DNA from: an uncultured Luminiphilus sp.
Lineage (GTDB): Bacteria > Pseudomonadota > Gammaproteobacteria > Pseudomonadales > Halieaceae
DNA: 64,000 nt
Assembly (NCBI GenBank): GCA_905182485.1
Contig: CAJJBO010000021.1
Span: 1-64,000 of the forward strand
Reading direction: 5' to 3'
The notes under the pieces are model-generated. The model was not told the origin of the DNA, did no database searches, and saw only the letters and a program-made list of their open reading frames with translations. Every line of letters starts with the position of its first letter. Positions within the stretch are counted from its first letter, which is position 1. Below, one piece after another: positions 36,195 through 46,597 of the stretch. A program made the translations under genes and the position numbers.

Positions 36195-36896
36195 TTAACT
36201 ATCAAGTGAAATACGCAATGCAGCGCCCATAGCCAGTGGCGCTAGCGCCAGCATGCCCGCCGCTAAAGCGCCCATGAGCGTCAGCCAAGTCGATGGATCC
36301 CTTCCCATCACAGCCTCTGTGACCGCGGCGGTGCCAAAGATGAGCACCGGCACATTAAGCGGAATAATCAAGAGTGAGAGTAGCAAGCCCCCCCTGCGAA
36401 TACTGACGGTCAACGCGCTTCCCACCGCACCAATCAACGTCAGACACAGCGTACCCAACAATAAACTCAGAACAAGTACGCCCAGCCCTTGAGACGGCAA
36501 ACCCAGCATCATTGCAAACAAGGGCGAAACCACTGCCAATAAGCATCCTGTGGCCAGCCAATGTGCCGCGACTTCACCTAACGCGAGCACTGATAGCGGG
36601 TGGGACGCCAAGGCCATTTGTTCAAGACTGCCATCCTCGAAATCGGATGCAAACATCCTTGCACTGACCATGAGACTCGCCAATAACGCCACAACCCACA
36701 GAATCCCGGGCGCCATAGAAGCCAGTTGCTGTGGATCTGGACCCAAACCCAGCGGAAATAATGTGACTACCATGAAGAAAAAAAGCAGCGGATTCGCAAC
36801 ATCGGTGAGACTCGCCATCAACGCCTGACCGTGCCGACGGAACTGCCGGCCGAAGGCCGTGAGCAGAGAGAGACTGGGGCGATCAACTGACGGCAT
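36195..36896 (-). CDS. ccmB: Heme exporter protein CcmB
   Basis: Membrane subunit of the CcmAB ABC transporter. 233 residues with six hydrophobic helices. The N-terminal FGRQFRRHGQALMASLTDVANPLLFF matches the family, as do the FASDFEDGSLEQMAL and PLNVPVLIFGTAAV segments. CcmAB uses ATP to release heme-loaded CcmE from CcmCD. It overlaps ccmA by 14 bp. Confidence 0.94.
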   Translation of the reverse strand: MPSVDRPSLSLLTAFGRQFRRHGQALMASLTDVANPLLFFFMVVTLFPLGLGPDPQQLASMAPGILWVVALLASLMVSARMFASDFEDGSLEQMALASHPLSVLALGEVAAHWLATGCLLAVVSPLFAMMLGLPSQGLGVLVLSLLLGTLCLTLIGAVGSALTVSIRRGGLLLSLLIIPLNVPVLIFGTAAVTEAVMGRDPSTWLTLMGALAAGMLALAPLAMGAALRISLDS

Positions 36897-37479
36897 AGTT
36901 GGCTAAATCCAGATCTTGCTGAAGCTCGCTAAAACGGCTGGGTTGGTGGCTCGTAAAAATGACGGCACCCCCAGTACTGACATGTCCACGGATACACTCC
37001 TCCAACCAGTCACAGCCCGCTCCATCGAGCGCCGTAAACGGCTCATCCAGTAACCACAGTCGAGCACCGGTCAGCAGCAAGCGGGCCAACGCGACACGAC
37101 GCTGCTGTCCGGCAGAGAGGGAACCAACGGGTTGATGCTCATACCCGCCAAGCTGAACAGCCTCTAACGCTAATGCGATTTGCGCAGGTGTCGAGGTGAC
37201 ATCGCAGGCAGGGTGACAGCGCAAATTTTCGAGCGGACTTAGCGCGCACTTAATCGCAGGCGCGTGCGCCAAATAAAGCAAAGGCTCGAACCGAGAGATC
37301 GAACCCTCAACCCCGAATCGCGCCAGCCCCGCTAACGCCCTTAATAAACTGCTTTTACCAACACCGTTGGCACCCAACACTTGCCATACTTGCCCCGACG
37401 CTACCGCCAGACCAACGCCTTGCAATAAACGACGTTCGCCCCGCTCAATAGAGACCTCTGCGGCACTCAACAGCACCAT
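36883..37479 (-). CDS. ccmA: Heme exporter ATP-binding protein CcmA
   Basis: ATPase of the CcmAB transporter. 198 residues: Walker A VLGANGVGKSSLLRALAG, signature GSLSAGQQRRVALARLL, and Walker B LWLLDEPFTALD with the switch histidine in FTSHQPS. Intact. Its ATG overlaps the ttcA stop, so the ccm operon may be co-transcribed with ttcA. Confidence 0.94.
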   Translation of the reverse strand: MVLLSAAEVSIERGERRLLQGVGLAVASGQVWQVLGANGVGKSSLLRALAGLARFGVEGSISRFEPLLYLAHAPAIKCALSPLENLRCHPACDVTSTPAQIALALEAVQLGGYEHQPVGSLSAGQQRRVALARLLLTGARLWLLDEPFTALDGAGCDWLEECIRGHVSTGGAVIFTSHQPSRFSELQQDLDLANYAVS

Positions 37480-38373
37480 TACAGATTCACAACCCGGATA
37501 TCAGGCAAGCCCAAACTATCATCACGCTCCACGCTCAAGCCGGTAAAATCAAACAGCGTTCGATCCAATAGATGCGAGGGTGCCGCGTTGCTCAGCGAGC
37601 GAAATATCGTTTCTGTCCGCCCGGGGTACTGCTTTTCCCAAACCTGCAACATCTGCTTGATCTCCTGCCGCTGCAAATTTTCCTGAGTGCCACACAGGTT
37701 GCAAGGAATAATGGGGAATGCCTTCGCCACTGCATAACGAGCCAGGTCCGATTCGCGACAATAGGCCAGAGGGCGAATCACCACATTGCGGCCATCGTCG
37801 CTCCGCAACTTGACGGGCATTGCTTTTAATTTTCCACCAAAGAACAAATTCAGAAATAACGTTTCAACGATGTCATCACGGTGATGGCCCAGCGCGATCT
37901 TGGTCGCGCCAATCTCCTCTGCGAAACCGTAGAGCGTGCCCCGTCGTAAACGAGAACAAAGACCACAGGTTGTTTTACCCTCGGGAATCACCGATTTCAC
38001 AACGCTGTAGGTATCGCGCTCAAGAATATAAAAAGGAATGCTCAGGGTCTCCAGATAAGCTGGCAACACCTCCTCGGGATAGTCGGGCTGCTTCTGATCG
38101 AGTGTCACTGCCACAATCTCAAAATCGATTGGCGCACTCTCGCGCAGCGCAATCAACAACTCGAGCATCACGTGCGAGTCCTTGCCGCCCGAGATACAAA
38201 CCATCACCCGATCGTCCTGCTCGATCAGGTTGAAGTCCGCAATGGCCTTTCCCATCTGTCGACGTAAGCGCTTTCGAAGCTTATTGAACTCCAACTGGCT
38301 TTTTCGAGGATCTTTATGCGCTAGGTCATTGATAATTGGGGCCGCTCGTTTGGCCTGCTGCGGTTTTCGCCAT
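37479..38373 (-). CDS. ttcA: tRNA 2-thiocytidine(32) synthetase TtcA (probable frameshift near N-terminus)
   Basis: ATP- and Fe-S-dependent enzyme that thiolates cytidine 32 of some tRNAs. It shows the PP-loop [15 protein letters not shown], the first CxxC in [14 protein letters not shown] and a second in [15 protein letters not shown], as expected for the [4Fe-4S] site. The in-frame sequence extends upstream of any ATG as [20 protein letters not shown], which is family-typical. No start codon precedes it in that frame, but an ATG at 38373 in another frame gives [14 protein letters not shown] therefore infer a one-base error near 38333. Without it a TTG at 38294 would be the start. Confidence 0.9.
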
Positions 38374-38674
38374 CGCAGCGAAACCGACCGGGCTTATATT
38401 GTTAGTCGAGGGGCGATGATAGGAGACACCGCCCTGAGACGCAAAATACTTCATCGCATGATGAGCGATGACCGACACAGGCCGACTCGCACTGAGGCGC
38501 GCGTTCAGCACACTGCGGGGTGCTTTTTACGCCTTGCCCGCCCAAAAAGTCCATAAAGCGGTGCTAACGCACCCTCAGAGATGAAAGGCGCTTGAGTTTT
38601 TGACGATCTGAAAGGAAAATCCGAGTCCGGCGTCATCGCTGGTTTTAAATCCTCGAATCCCAAGGAGCAACATT
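38374..38674. other. Divergent intergenic region ttcA-mdh
   Basis: No gene is recognised. The right end has AAGGAG 8 bp before the mdh ATG. A TTGACG at about 38599 could be part of an mdh promoter, but no matching -10 is obvious. Confidence 0.35.
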
Positions 38675-39655
38675 ATGAAAGCACCCGTTCGCGTGACTGT
38701 CACTGGAGCCGCAGGCCAAATTGGATACGCCCTCCTGTTTCGCATCGCGTCCGGCGCCATGTTGGGGGAAGAACAGCCTGTGATCCTGCAACTACTGGAT
38801 ATCACGCCAGCAATGACCGCGCTCAATGGCGTCAAGATGGAGCTAGATGACTGCGCCTTTCCCTTACTCGCCGGCGTCATTTGTACCGATGACCCACAGG
38901 TTGCCTTCCAAGATAGCGACTACGCATTACTCGTTGGCGCACGACCCCGCGGACCCGGGATGGAAAGAAAAGACTTGCTTGAAGCCAACGCCGCCATTTT
39001 TGGCGTGCAAGGCAAAGCGATTGATGACGTAGCGAGCCGAGACATCAAAGTGCTCGTGGTGGGCAACCCAGCCAACACCAATGCCTTAATCACCCAACGA
39101 AACGCACCCAGCATTGACCCCCGGCAATTTACAGCGATGATGCGACTGGATCATAACCGCGCAAAAACTCAGCTCGCGCAGAAGACGGGACACACCGTCA
39201 ACGACATTCTGCAAATGACCATTTGGGGAAATCATTCTGCCACCCAATACCCTGACCTACATCACGCATTAGTGAACGGCGAGCCAGCCATCGCGCAGAT
39301 CGATATGGATTGGTACGACAACGACTTTATTCCCACAGTTCAGCAGCGCGGTGCCGCCATCATCGAAGCCAGAGGGGCATCGTCCGCCGCCTCGGCGGCG
39401 AATGCCGCAATCGACCACATGCGCAGTTGGGCACTCGGCACCCCCAATGATGACTGGGTCTCTATGGGCGTTATCTCAGATGGCTCCTACGGTATCGAAC
39501 CCGGACTCATCTACTCTTTCCCCTGTCGCTGCGAAAACGGCAACTGGGAAGTGGTTCAGGGTTTGGCGATTTCTGATTTCAGTCGTGACAAAATGGATGC
39601 TACTGCTCGGGAATTAACAGAGGAACGCGACGCGGTCGCTCATCTATTGAGCTAA
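38675..39655 (+). CDS. mdh: Malate dehydrogenase
   Basis: NAD-dependent oxidation of malate to oxaloacetate. 326 residues, intact. The start [20 protein letters not shown] leads into the nucleotide-binding [48 protein letters not shown] and the catalytic-histidine segment [12 protein letters not shown] identify the cytosolic-type MDH group. An AAGGAG ribosome site precedes the start. It supplies oxaloacetate to the gltA product encoded in the same window. Confidence 0.96.
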   Translation: MKAPVRVTVTGAAGQIGYALLFRIASGAMLGEEQPVILQLLDITPAMTALNGVKMELDDCAFPLLAGVICTDDPQVAFQDSDYALLVGARPRGPGMERKDLLEANAAIFGVQGKAIDDVASRDIKVLVVGNPANTNALITQRNAPSIDPRQFTAMMRLDHNRAKTQLAQKTGHTVNDILQMTIWGNHSATQYPDLHHALVNGEPAIAQIDMDWYDNDFIPTVQQRGAAIIEARGASSAASAANAAIDHMRSWALGTPNDDWVSMGVISDGSYGIEPGLIYSFPCRCENGNWEVVQGLAISDFSRDKMDATARELTEERDAVAHLLS

Positions 39656-39709
39656 TCGTTCTCTGTGACAAGGCTTCAGCGTGTGCAGACCAGCAATCAG
39701 TCGGCTTGC

Positions 39710-39727
39710 GCCCCTGAATTGAGGGGC
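39710..39727. terminator. Short hairpin between convergent mdh and ABC permease genes
   Basis: GCCCCT-GAATTG-AGGGGC forms a 6-bp stem with a 6-nt loop in the 146-bp gap between the mdh and permease stops. It has no T-run, so a terminator role is tentative. Confidence 0.35.
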
Positions 39728-39801
39728 ATCGCGTTGCAGCAGATGCGCCGTTGTGGGGTCAGACCGTTGGCTAATAGGCGCGTGACACGCGTCTGGCACC
39801 C

Positions 39802-42285
39802 TCACGCCTCGCGTAACAAAATCACTGGCGGCGTATTGACCACGCTTCGACACGACCAAACCCCGAGGGCTCCCACAATCAGCGCACCCAACAAGGGTCC
39901 TAACCACCACATGATAAAGGTGGGTGTCCACGTCATGTCAAAGACCGCGGTTTGAAGCCCCCAGGCCGCCGCCTCGGCGCCGGCACTCCCCAACAGACCC
40001 GCCAATGCACCGAGCACGAGGAACTCAATCCAAAGGGTACCCAGCACTACCTGCCGTCGAGCACCCAGAGCCCGCAGCAGCGCACTCTCTTTTAGACGAC
40101 CATCGACACTCGACTGCACGCCGGCCACCAACACCAGCGCACCGGCGAGCAGAATCACACCCAGCACCAACTCAAGCGCCCTAGCGACCTGGCTGATCAC
40201 CGATCTCATCTCTTCAATTACCACATCCAGTTCGATCACGGTGACAGTGGGGAATGTCACAACCAGTTTATTCAGCAGCGATTTTTGGTCCGCGGCTAAC
40301 AAAAAGCTGGTCATGTACATTCCGGGATAAGGCTCCAGCACGGCGCGTGGAAAGACCATGAAAAAATTGGGGCGCATGGATTGCCAATCAACCTCCCGAA
40401 TATTTTTGATCGTGGCACGCAGGATATCGGCGCCGATGCGCAATGACACCTGATCGCCTACCTGCGCCCCAAGTCCCTCCGCAAAATCCGCCTCAATGGA
40501 TACCCACGCCTCTTCCGTATCAGCAGCCCACCAGTCACCCTCCACCAAGGCATTACCAGCCGGCACCGTGTCCGACCAGGTGAAATTCGCACCACGCTGT
40601 CTCGGCGAGTCGTTGGTCTCGGTCTCGTCCCACTCAGGTAGCTCGCTGTCATTGACTGCAATCACTCGGCCTCGGGTCATAGGGTATAACGCCTCTGAAC
40701 GAATGCCGTTTCGATCAAAAAACTCGGTAAGCAGTGATCGCTCAGTCGGAGCTAGGTTCAACATGAAGTGATTGGGCACTCCAGGGGGGAGCTGATCCTG
40801 CCACTGACTGATCAAGGAAGAACGCACTACTGACAGCAGCAACATCAGCATTATGGTGATCGCAAAGATCACCATCTGCAGCGCGTTAGCGCGACCCCGT
40901 CGCTGTAATCCAGCCAGCGCTATGCGCCAAATACTGCCGGCAAATCCGCCTACTTTGCGCCCACCAGACAACAATAATCGCGCCACTAAAAAACCGAGTG
41001 CAATCACAATTACCAGACCTGCCACGACCGCCGCGGTGACCGTTGCACTGCCGCTATACCACCACATGAGGGCGACAATAGCGGCTCCCCCGAGCAGAAA
41101 ATCACTGGTCTTTTGCGCGTCGTCAACCTGCACATCAGCCCGCAGCACCAGCAGCGGCGGCGCATGGCCCAGTCGGCTCAGTGGGGGCCATGCAAAACAC
41201 GCTAAACAGACGGCCGACGTAGCAACACCCATTAAAAAAGGCCGGCCGCCCGCCGCACCCGGTGTAATCGGCAGCAAGGAACCCAGCACCACAATGAATG
41301 CTTCCTGCATTAACCAGCCGATGGCACAACCCACCACCGTGGTCACAGCACCCAAACAGAACAAACTGGCACCATACAGCTGACTGATCTCGTGGGACTG
41401 CGCACCGAGGCTCTTTAAAATGGCGACGTACTGCGTGTGACGCACGCCAAAGCGGCGGCTCGCCAATGTGATAGCGGCCGCGGCCAGCACGACAGCAAGA
41501 CTGCCCGCCAACAACAAAAATCCCTGCGCGCGATCTAAGGTATCGCCTATCCGGGGCTGTGTGCCCTCGATTGATTGCACACGCTGCCCCTCTTGGAGCT
41601 GCGGTGTGACCCAATCTTCAAACGCTTTCGTGGCGCTCGCAGGCCCACTGAGCATCAGCCGATATTCGACTCGACTGCCGGGCTGGACAACGCCAGTAGC
41701 CGGAATGTCTGCGGTATTCATGAGCAACCGAGGTCCAAAACCAAACACGGCTGTGGTGGCGTCTGGCTCACTTCGAACCGACCCCGATACGGTCAGCAGC
41801 GTTTCGCCCACCGTGATCTGGTCACCTGGCTCGACGGCGAGCAATGAAAATAACCGCGGTGCAAGCCACACTTGCCCGGGCAATGGGATCGTCGCACCAC
41901 TCCGCAGCTGACCGTAGGGCTCAGCCGACCACTGCAATGTCCCTCTCAAGGGATAGCCATCTGCAACCGCTTTAATCGACACCATGGCCATATGATCAAT
42001 ATCGGCGACGGCCATTGAGGGAAATCCCAACGCGTCGGTCGCCTGCAAGTTTAATATCGCCGCTTCCTCAGCCCACTCACTCGGCAGCTCTGAGCGACTC
42101 ACAACGACGAGGTCTGCGGCCAAGAATCGTGCGCTTTCAGACATCAGTGCCGATTGGAGGCGCGTTACAAAACTACTGATGCCGACGATCACTGAGACAG
42201 CCAGTATCAAGGCAACGATCAGTATGCCCAGTTCTCCACCGCGCCAATCACGGGCCAGTAATCGCCAAATCAGGGACAGTTTCAT
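39802..42285 (-). CDS. ybbP: ABC transporter permease, YbbP/FtsX family
   Basis: Large permease of the MacB/FtsX type, 828 residues, intact. The start [20 protein letters not shown] is chosen because its ATG overlaps the ybbA stop (ATGA). It has an N-terminal helix (ILIVALILAVSVIVGISSFV), a periplasmic domain, a first FtsX core of helices (residues about 250-450), a second periplasmic domain and a second FtsX core at the C-terminus. The signature ESALLRALGARRQVVLGTLW sits before the last helices. With the YbbA ATPase it probably exports or extracts a lipid or hydrophobic ligand; the substrate is unknown. Confidence 0.88.
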   Translation of the reverse strand: MKLSLIWRLLARDWRGGELGILIVALILAVSVIVGISSFVTRLQSALMSESARFLAADLVVVSRSELPSEWAEEAAILNLQATDALGFPSMAVADIDHMAMVSIKAVADGYPLRGTLQWSAEPYGQLRSGATIPLPGQVWLAPRLFSLLAVEPGDQITVGETLLTVSGSVRSEPDATTAVFGFGPRLLMNTADIPATGVVQPGSRVEYRLMLSGPASATKAFEDWVTPQLQEGQRVQSIEGTQPRIGDTLDRAQGFLLLAGSLAVVLAAAAITLASRRFGVRHTQYVAILKSLGAQSHEISQLYGASLFCLGAVTTVVGCAIGWLMQEAFIVVLGSLLPITPGAAGGRPFLMGVATSAVCLACFAWPPLSRLGHAPPLLVLRADVQVDDAQKTSDFLLGGAAIVALMWWYSGSATVTAAVVAGLVIVIALGFLVARLLLSGGRKVGGFAGSIWRIALAGLQRRGRANALQMVIFAITIMLMLLLSVVRSSLISQWQDQLPPGVPNHFMLNLAPTERSLLTEFFDRNGIRSEALYPMTRGRVIAVNDSELPEWDETETNDSPRQRGANFTWSDTVPAGNALVEGDWWAADTEEAWVSIEADFAEGLGAQVGDQVSLRIGADILRATIKNIREVDWQSMRPNFFMVFPRAVLEPYPGMYMTSFLLAADQKSLLNKLVVTFPTVTVIELDVVIEEMRSVISQVARALELVLGVILLAGALVLVAGVQSSVDGRLKESALLRALGARRQVVLGTLWIEFLVLGALAGLLGSAGAEAAAWGLQTAVFDMTWTPTFIMWWLGPLLGALIVGALGVWSCRSVVNTPPVILLREA

Positions 42286-42943
42286 AGAAGGGGCTGCAAT
42301 TCGCCCGCCACCATTCCGAAACGAAGATCGCATTGCTTCGCCAGCTGCTCATCGGGCAGCAGATGTGCGTCGTGCGCGCCGTCGCATTGAGCTTGAACAG
42401 CAGCTCGACCACCCGCTCGCCCGTGCGGGTATCTAAATTACCGGTGGGTTCGTCGGCAAACAGAATACGGGGCTCTCGAGCAAACGCTCTGGCAATGGCG
42501 ACGCGTTGCTGCTCCCCGCCTGATAACGTCGTGGGGTAGTGCGCCAGCCGGTTTTCAAGACCGACCTCTGTTAAGAATCGCTCTGCAGTCTCAGCGGCCC
42601 CCGCCACTCCGGCTAATTCCAGCGGCAGCATCACATTTTCAAGTGCCGTCAATGAAGGCAATAATTGAAAGCTCTGAAAGACAAACCCCACCTTCTCGGC
42701 CCGCAGACTCGCGCGCTGATCTTCGCTTAAATCAGTCAGCAGCTCTCCATCGATCCATATTTGACCCGCAGTGGCTATATCCATCCCCGCGAGGAGCCCT
42801 AGCAAGGTAGACTTGCCGGATCCAGACGCACCCACAATCGCGGCCGACGACCCCACAGGAATTTCGAAGTCGATGCCGCGCAAGATGTCGAGATCACCGT
42901 CAGCGGTCGAGACGGTTTTTAGGAGATGTTTTACTTTGATCAT
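42282..42943 (-). CDS. ybbA: ABC transporter ATP-binding protein, YbbA/LolD family (one frameshift)
   Basis: ATPase partner of the YbbP permease. It starts [20 protein letters not shown]. The motifs are Walker [13 protein letters not shown], the Q-loop [20 protein letters not shown], the signature [16 protein letters not shown] and Walker [14 protein letters not shown] shift near 42365 breaks the frame just before the switch histidine. The correct tail is [20 protein letters not shown], ending at the TGA that overlaps the ybbP ATG. About 220 residues. Confidence 0.9.
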
Positions 42944-43583
42944 ACTGCGTGCCCTCGCACATGACTTACGACTCGCGCTCTGCCTTGGATTGATTTCGTT
43001 ATGGTGCGTGACGTCCTCCGCCAATGCCGACAGCGAGCCGGGCCCCATATTAGTGCTGGGTGACAGCATTAGTGCCGCGTATGGAATTCCACTGGAGCAA
43101 GGCTGGGTGGCGTTACTTGAAGACAAACTCGAGCAGCACTCTGCGCCCTACGCCGTCGTCAATGCGAGTATATCAGGGGAGACGTCTGCCGGTGGCTTGA
43201 GACGACTGTCGTCTCTATTACAACGATATCAGCCAGACATCGTGATCATCGAGCTCGGCGGGAATGACGGATTGCGCGGATACCCCATTGGCCAGCTGCG
43301 AGACAATCTCGCCACCATGGTTCGCGATTCAGAAGCCACCGGGGCCAAAGTACTGATATTGCCCATGGAGATCCCCCCCAACCTCGGCAAATTTTACATT
43401 GATGCGTTCAGAGCGAGCTTTCCTCAGGCGATCGAGGGAAGCGATGCGGTATTGGGCCATTTTCCTCTGGAGTCCATTGCAACGAACCCGGCGCTCATGC
43501 AGGCAGACGGCATTCACCCAACCGCCGAGGCGCAGCCCCTGATCGTCTCAAGTGTGTGGACTGACCTGAAGGAACTCTTGTGA
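42936..43583 (+). CDS. tesA: Multifunctional acyl-CoA thioesterase I / lysophospholipase (TesA)
   Basis: SGNH-fold periplasmic thioesterase and lysophospholipase. The proposed start is a TTG at 42936 preceded by AGGAGA at a spacing of about 9; it gives a signal peptide LALCLGLISLWCVTSSANA. Catalytic blocks are ILVLGDSISAAYG (Ser), GGNDGLRG (Gly, Asn) and ADGIHPTAEAQ (Asp, His). About 215 residues, intact. Head-to-head with ybbA and overlapping it by 8 bp, the conserved tesA-ybbA arrangement. Confidence 0.92.
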   Translation: MIILRALAHDLRLALCLGLISLWCVTSSANADSEPGPILVLGDSISAAYGIPLEQGWVALLEDKLEQHSAPYAVVNASISGETSAGGLRRLSSLLQRYQPDIVIIELGGNDGLRGYPIGQLRDNLATMVRDSEATGAKVLILPMEIPPNLGKFYIDAFRASFPQAIEGSDAVLGHFPLESIATNPALMQADGIHPTAEAQPLIVSSVWTDLKELL

Positions 43584-44473
43584 TGCACCATCCGACCCCT
43601 CTTTCCGATACACCAGAATCAGGGCAATCGGCGTTGCGACACCGCCTAGAGGTGATTATTTTTGGCACCGGCTCGACCGCTGGGCGGCGCTTCGATATCA
43701 CATTGATTGCGCTGATTCTCCTGAGCGTCTCTATCGTTATCTTCGACTCAGTCGATGAGCTACACAATCGCTTTGGGAGTACTTTTTGGACGCTGGAGCT
43801 TGCTTTAACAGGCCTCTTTACGCTGGAATATGCGACCCGCCTCTGGTGCAGCCATAAGCGTTCAGCTTATCTCTTGAGCTTCTGGGGCATCATCGACTTC
43901 CTTGCCATTGTCCCCACATGAGATCCGATATCAATTTCATCATCAGATCCCTCGCCATCATCCGATTGCTCCGTGTGATGCGCGTCTTTCGAATCTTTCG
44001 ACTTATCACGCTCCTTGCAGAGAAACAACTTTAGAAGTTCAAAATTCTCTTCAAAGTCCATTTTTGTCTTCTTTGTCATGGTGATGTTGGTCGTGGTGAT
44101 ATTTGGCTGCGTGATCTATGTGATTGAGGGACCCGCTCACGGCTTTGTCAGCATACCGGTCAGCGTATATTGGGCTGTCGTGACGATCACAACCGTGGGT
44201 TATGGCGACCTCGTGCCGCAAACAGTGGCAGGTCGGTTCGTAGCCGGTTTGGGTATGCTTGTTGGGTACGCCATTATTGCAGTGCCCACTGCAATCATTA
44301 CCGGCAGACTCTGGGAGCGCGTTAATGGACAGCGCAACCCCACTCCAACGCTCCCCTGGAACTGCCCACTTTGTGCCAAACAAGGGCATGGCCTTTTGGC
44401 GCAATACTGTCAACATTGCGGAGCTGAGCTCGACGTACCCCCCGATATTCGCCAACAAGCGGAAAAGCAATGA
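43583..44473 (+). CDS. Voltage-gated-type potassium channel with C-terminal zinc ribbon (two frameshifts)
   Basis: Six-helix potassium channel. S1 is [19 protein letters not shown]2 is [20 protein letters not shown] and S3 is [13 protein letters not shown]. After a shift near 43917, the voltage-sensor S4 has regularly spaced arginines ([17 protein letters not shown]). After another shift near 44032 come S5, the pore with selectivity filter [12 protein letters not shown], and S6. The C-terminus is unusual for this small channel type: a double zinc-ribbon-like motif with CPLC and CQHC. Its ATG overlaps the tesA stop and its stop overlaps the next gene, so the three may be one operon. About 297 residues. 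Confidence 0.85.
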
Positions 44474-46584
44474 AATCTGACACACCTGCCATTTTTGATT
44501 ACCGGAAATACTGGGCAGAGTGCTTTGGACCCGCTCCGTGGTTACCGATGTCTCGGAAAGAGATGGATCAACTGGGCTGGGACAGCTGCGACATCATTAT
44601 CGTGTCTGGCGACGGGTATGTTGATCACCCTAGCTTCGGCATGGCCGTCATTGGCCGCGTTTTAGAGGCTCAGGGGTTTCGTGTCGGGATGATCGCGCAG
44701 CCAGACTGGCGCTCGACCGATGCATTTACTGCTCTCGGCCAACCCAACCTATTTTTTGGTGTCACGGCCGGCAATATGGATTCGATGATCAACCATTACA
44801 CCGCCGATCGAAAGCGACGCAACGATGATGCCTACACGCCCGGTAATGTGGCAGGCCAGCGCCCCGATCGCGCCATCACTGTCTACAGCCAGAGACTCCG
44901 TGAGGCATGGCGAGATACCCCCATCGTGATTGGCGGGATTGAGGCCAGCCTCAGACGGATCGCCCACTATGATTATTGGAGTGATCGCGTCAAACGCTCG
45001 GTATTACTCGATAGCCGAGCTGACATTTTACTCTTCGGCAATGCTGAGCGCGCCATCATTGAAGTGGCGCATCGACTGGCACAAGGCGAGTCCATTGACC
45101 AGCTCACCGAGATCCGTGGAACCGCTCGCGTCGTCACGTCGCCCTATGCCGGCAGAACCATCATTGACTCCACTTCTATTGATGAGCCTGGCGTCGTTGA
45201 AGCCCACACCAACCCCTACGATGGGATGAGCGCGGAGTCCTGCGCCACTGAGTCCGACGAGGAGGTGGAAGTCGCCACCCCAGTGCGGCTTGTCGCGAGC
45301 ACCAATCCTAATACGCATGTCATCAGACTGCCCTCGGCGGAAGCGGTGACGGCAGACCCGGCCCTTTACGCCCACGCCTCTCGAGTGTTCCACAAAGAGA
45401 CGAACCCACATAATGCTTTGCCGCTGATTCAATACCATGGCGATCGGGCGGTCTGGTTAAACCCACCCCCGATCCCGCTTGAAACGGATGAGCTCGACTG
45501 GGTATTTGAACTGCCCTACCAGCGGCTACCGCACCCCGACTATGGTGATGCGGCGGTGCCCGCCATGGAGATGATCCAGCACTCGGTGAACATCATGCGA
45601 GGCTGTTTCGGCGGCTGCACTTTTTGCTCTATTACCGAGCATGAAGGCCGTATTATCCAAAGCCGCTCCGAAGAATCGATCGTTAGAGAGGTGGAACGCA
45701 TTCGCGATACCAGCCCCTCTTTCACCGGTGTCATTTCTGATCTAGGCGGTCCCACCGCTAATATGTGGCGCCTCGCCTGCAAAGATAAAGCCACTGAGGC
45801 GGCCTGCCGCAAGCTCAGCTGTGTCTACCCCGGCATATGCAAGAATTTGAACACTGACCAAACGCCTCTTATCAGTCTGTATCGCAAGGCACGAGCCGTC
45901 ACAGGCGTGAAAAAAGTATTGATCGCCTCGGGACTTCGCTACGACCTAGCCGTAGAAAGCCCAGAATACGTTCGCGAATTGGTGACGCATCACGTTGGCG
46001 GTTACCTCAAAATTGCGCCGGAACACACCGAAGACGGTCCGCTGTCCAAGATGATGAAGCCGGGTATTGGAAGCTACGATCGGTTTGCCGAGATGTTTGA
46101 GCGCTTTTCTAAAGAGGCCGGCAAGAAGCAATATCTGATTCCCTATTTCATCGCGGCCCACCCGGGCACCACCGACGACGACATGGTCTCCCTGGCACTG
46201 TGGCTCAAACGCCATCGCTTTAGAGCCGACCAAGTGCAGACTTTTTATCCGTCCCCCATGGCAACCGCTACCGCGATGTACCACACCGGCTATAACCCTT
46301 TAAAGCGCGTCAAAAGAAACAGCGGCACGATGAATACAGTGCGAAAGTTGAAACAAAGGCAATTACACAAGGCCTTTTTGCGCTATCACGATCCCGATAA
46401 TTGGCCATTGCTGCGAAAAACATTAAAAGCCATGGGCCGGCGTGACTTGATCGGCAATGGGGCGCTTCACCTCATTCCGCCACGCCAACCTCCCAAGCGA
46501 CACCGAGTGGTGAAAGCCGGCGAGAGGCCCTTCCGCACGCAACATACCGGTGAACGACGCGGCAGCGTTAACAGGAAAAAATGA
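44470..46584 (+). CDS. YgiQ-family radical SAM protein
   Basis: Radical S-adenosylmethionine protein of unknown reaction. 704 residues, intact. It has an N-terminal domain ([34 protein letters not shown]) and the radical SAM cluster motif in [18 protein letters not shown] (CxxxCxxC). The core barrel contains [22 protein letters not shown] and [19 protein letters not shown]. The C-terminal extension ends in basic residues ([17 protein letters not shown]). YgiQ proteins are widespread but their substrate is not established. Its start overlaps the channel gene by 4 bp. Confidence 0.93.
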   Translation: MKSDTPAIFDYRKYWAECFGPAPWLPMSRKEMDQLGWDSCDIIIVSGDGYVDHPSFGMAVIGRVLEAQGFRVGMIAQPDWRSTDAFTALGQPNLFFGVTAGNMDSMINHYTADRKRRNDDAYTPGNVAGQRPDRAITVYSQRLREAWRDTPIVIGGIEASLRRIAHYDYWSDRVKRSVLLDSRADILLFGNAERAIIEVAHRLAQGESIDQLTEIRGTARVVTSPYAGRTIIDSTSIDEPGVVEAHTNPYDGMSAESCATESDEEVEVATPVRLVASTNPNTHVIRLPSAEAVTADPALYAHASRVFHKETNPHNALPLIQYHGDRAVWLNPPPIPLETDELDWVFELPYQRLPHPDYGDAAVPAMEMIQHSVNIMRGCFGGCTFCSITEHEGRIIQSRSEESIVREVERIRDTSPSFTGVISDLGGPTANMWRLACKDKATEAACRKLSCVYPGICKNLNTDQTPLISLYRKARAVTGVKKVLIASGLRYDLAVESPEYVRELVTHHVGGYLKIAPEHTEDGPLSKMMKPGIGSYDRFAEMFERFSKEAGKKQYLIPYFIAAHPGTTDDDMVSLALWLKRHRFRADQVQTFYPSPMATATAMYHTGYNPLKRVKRNSGTMNTVRKLKQRQLHKAFLRYHDPDNWPLLRKTLKAMGRRDLIGNGALHLIPPRQPPKRHRVVKAGERPFRTQHTGERRGSVNRKK

Positions 46585-46597
46585 TAACCCTCTCCGG

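Noticed and set aside
41135-41614. Cysteine- and arginine-rich 159-codon frame within the YbbP permease gene
   Set aside because: It is a +1 shadow of an intact 828-residue permease.
44051-44485. Histidine-rich 144-codon minus-strand frame opposite the potassium channel
   Set aside because: Its composition is the antisense of the channel's hydrophobic helices, and the plus strand carries the TTVGYGD filter.
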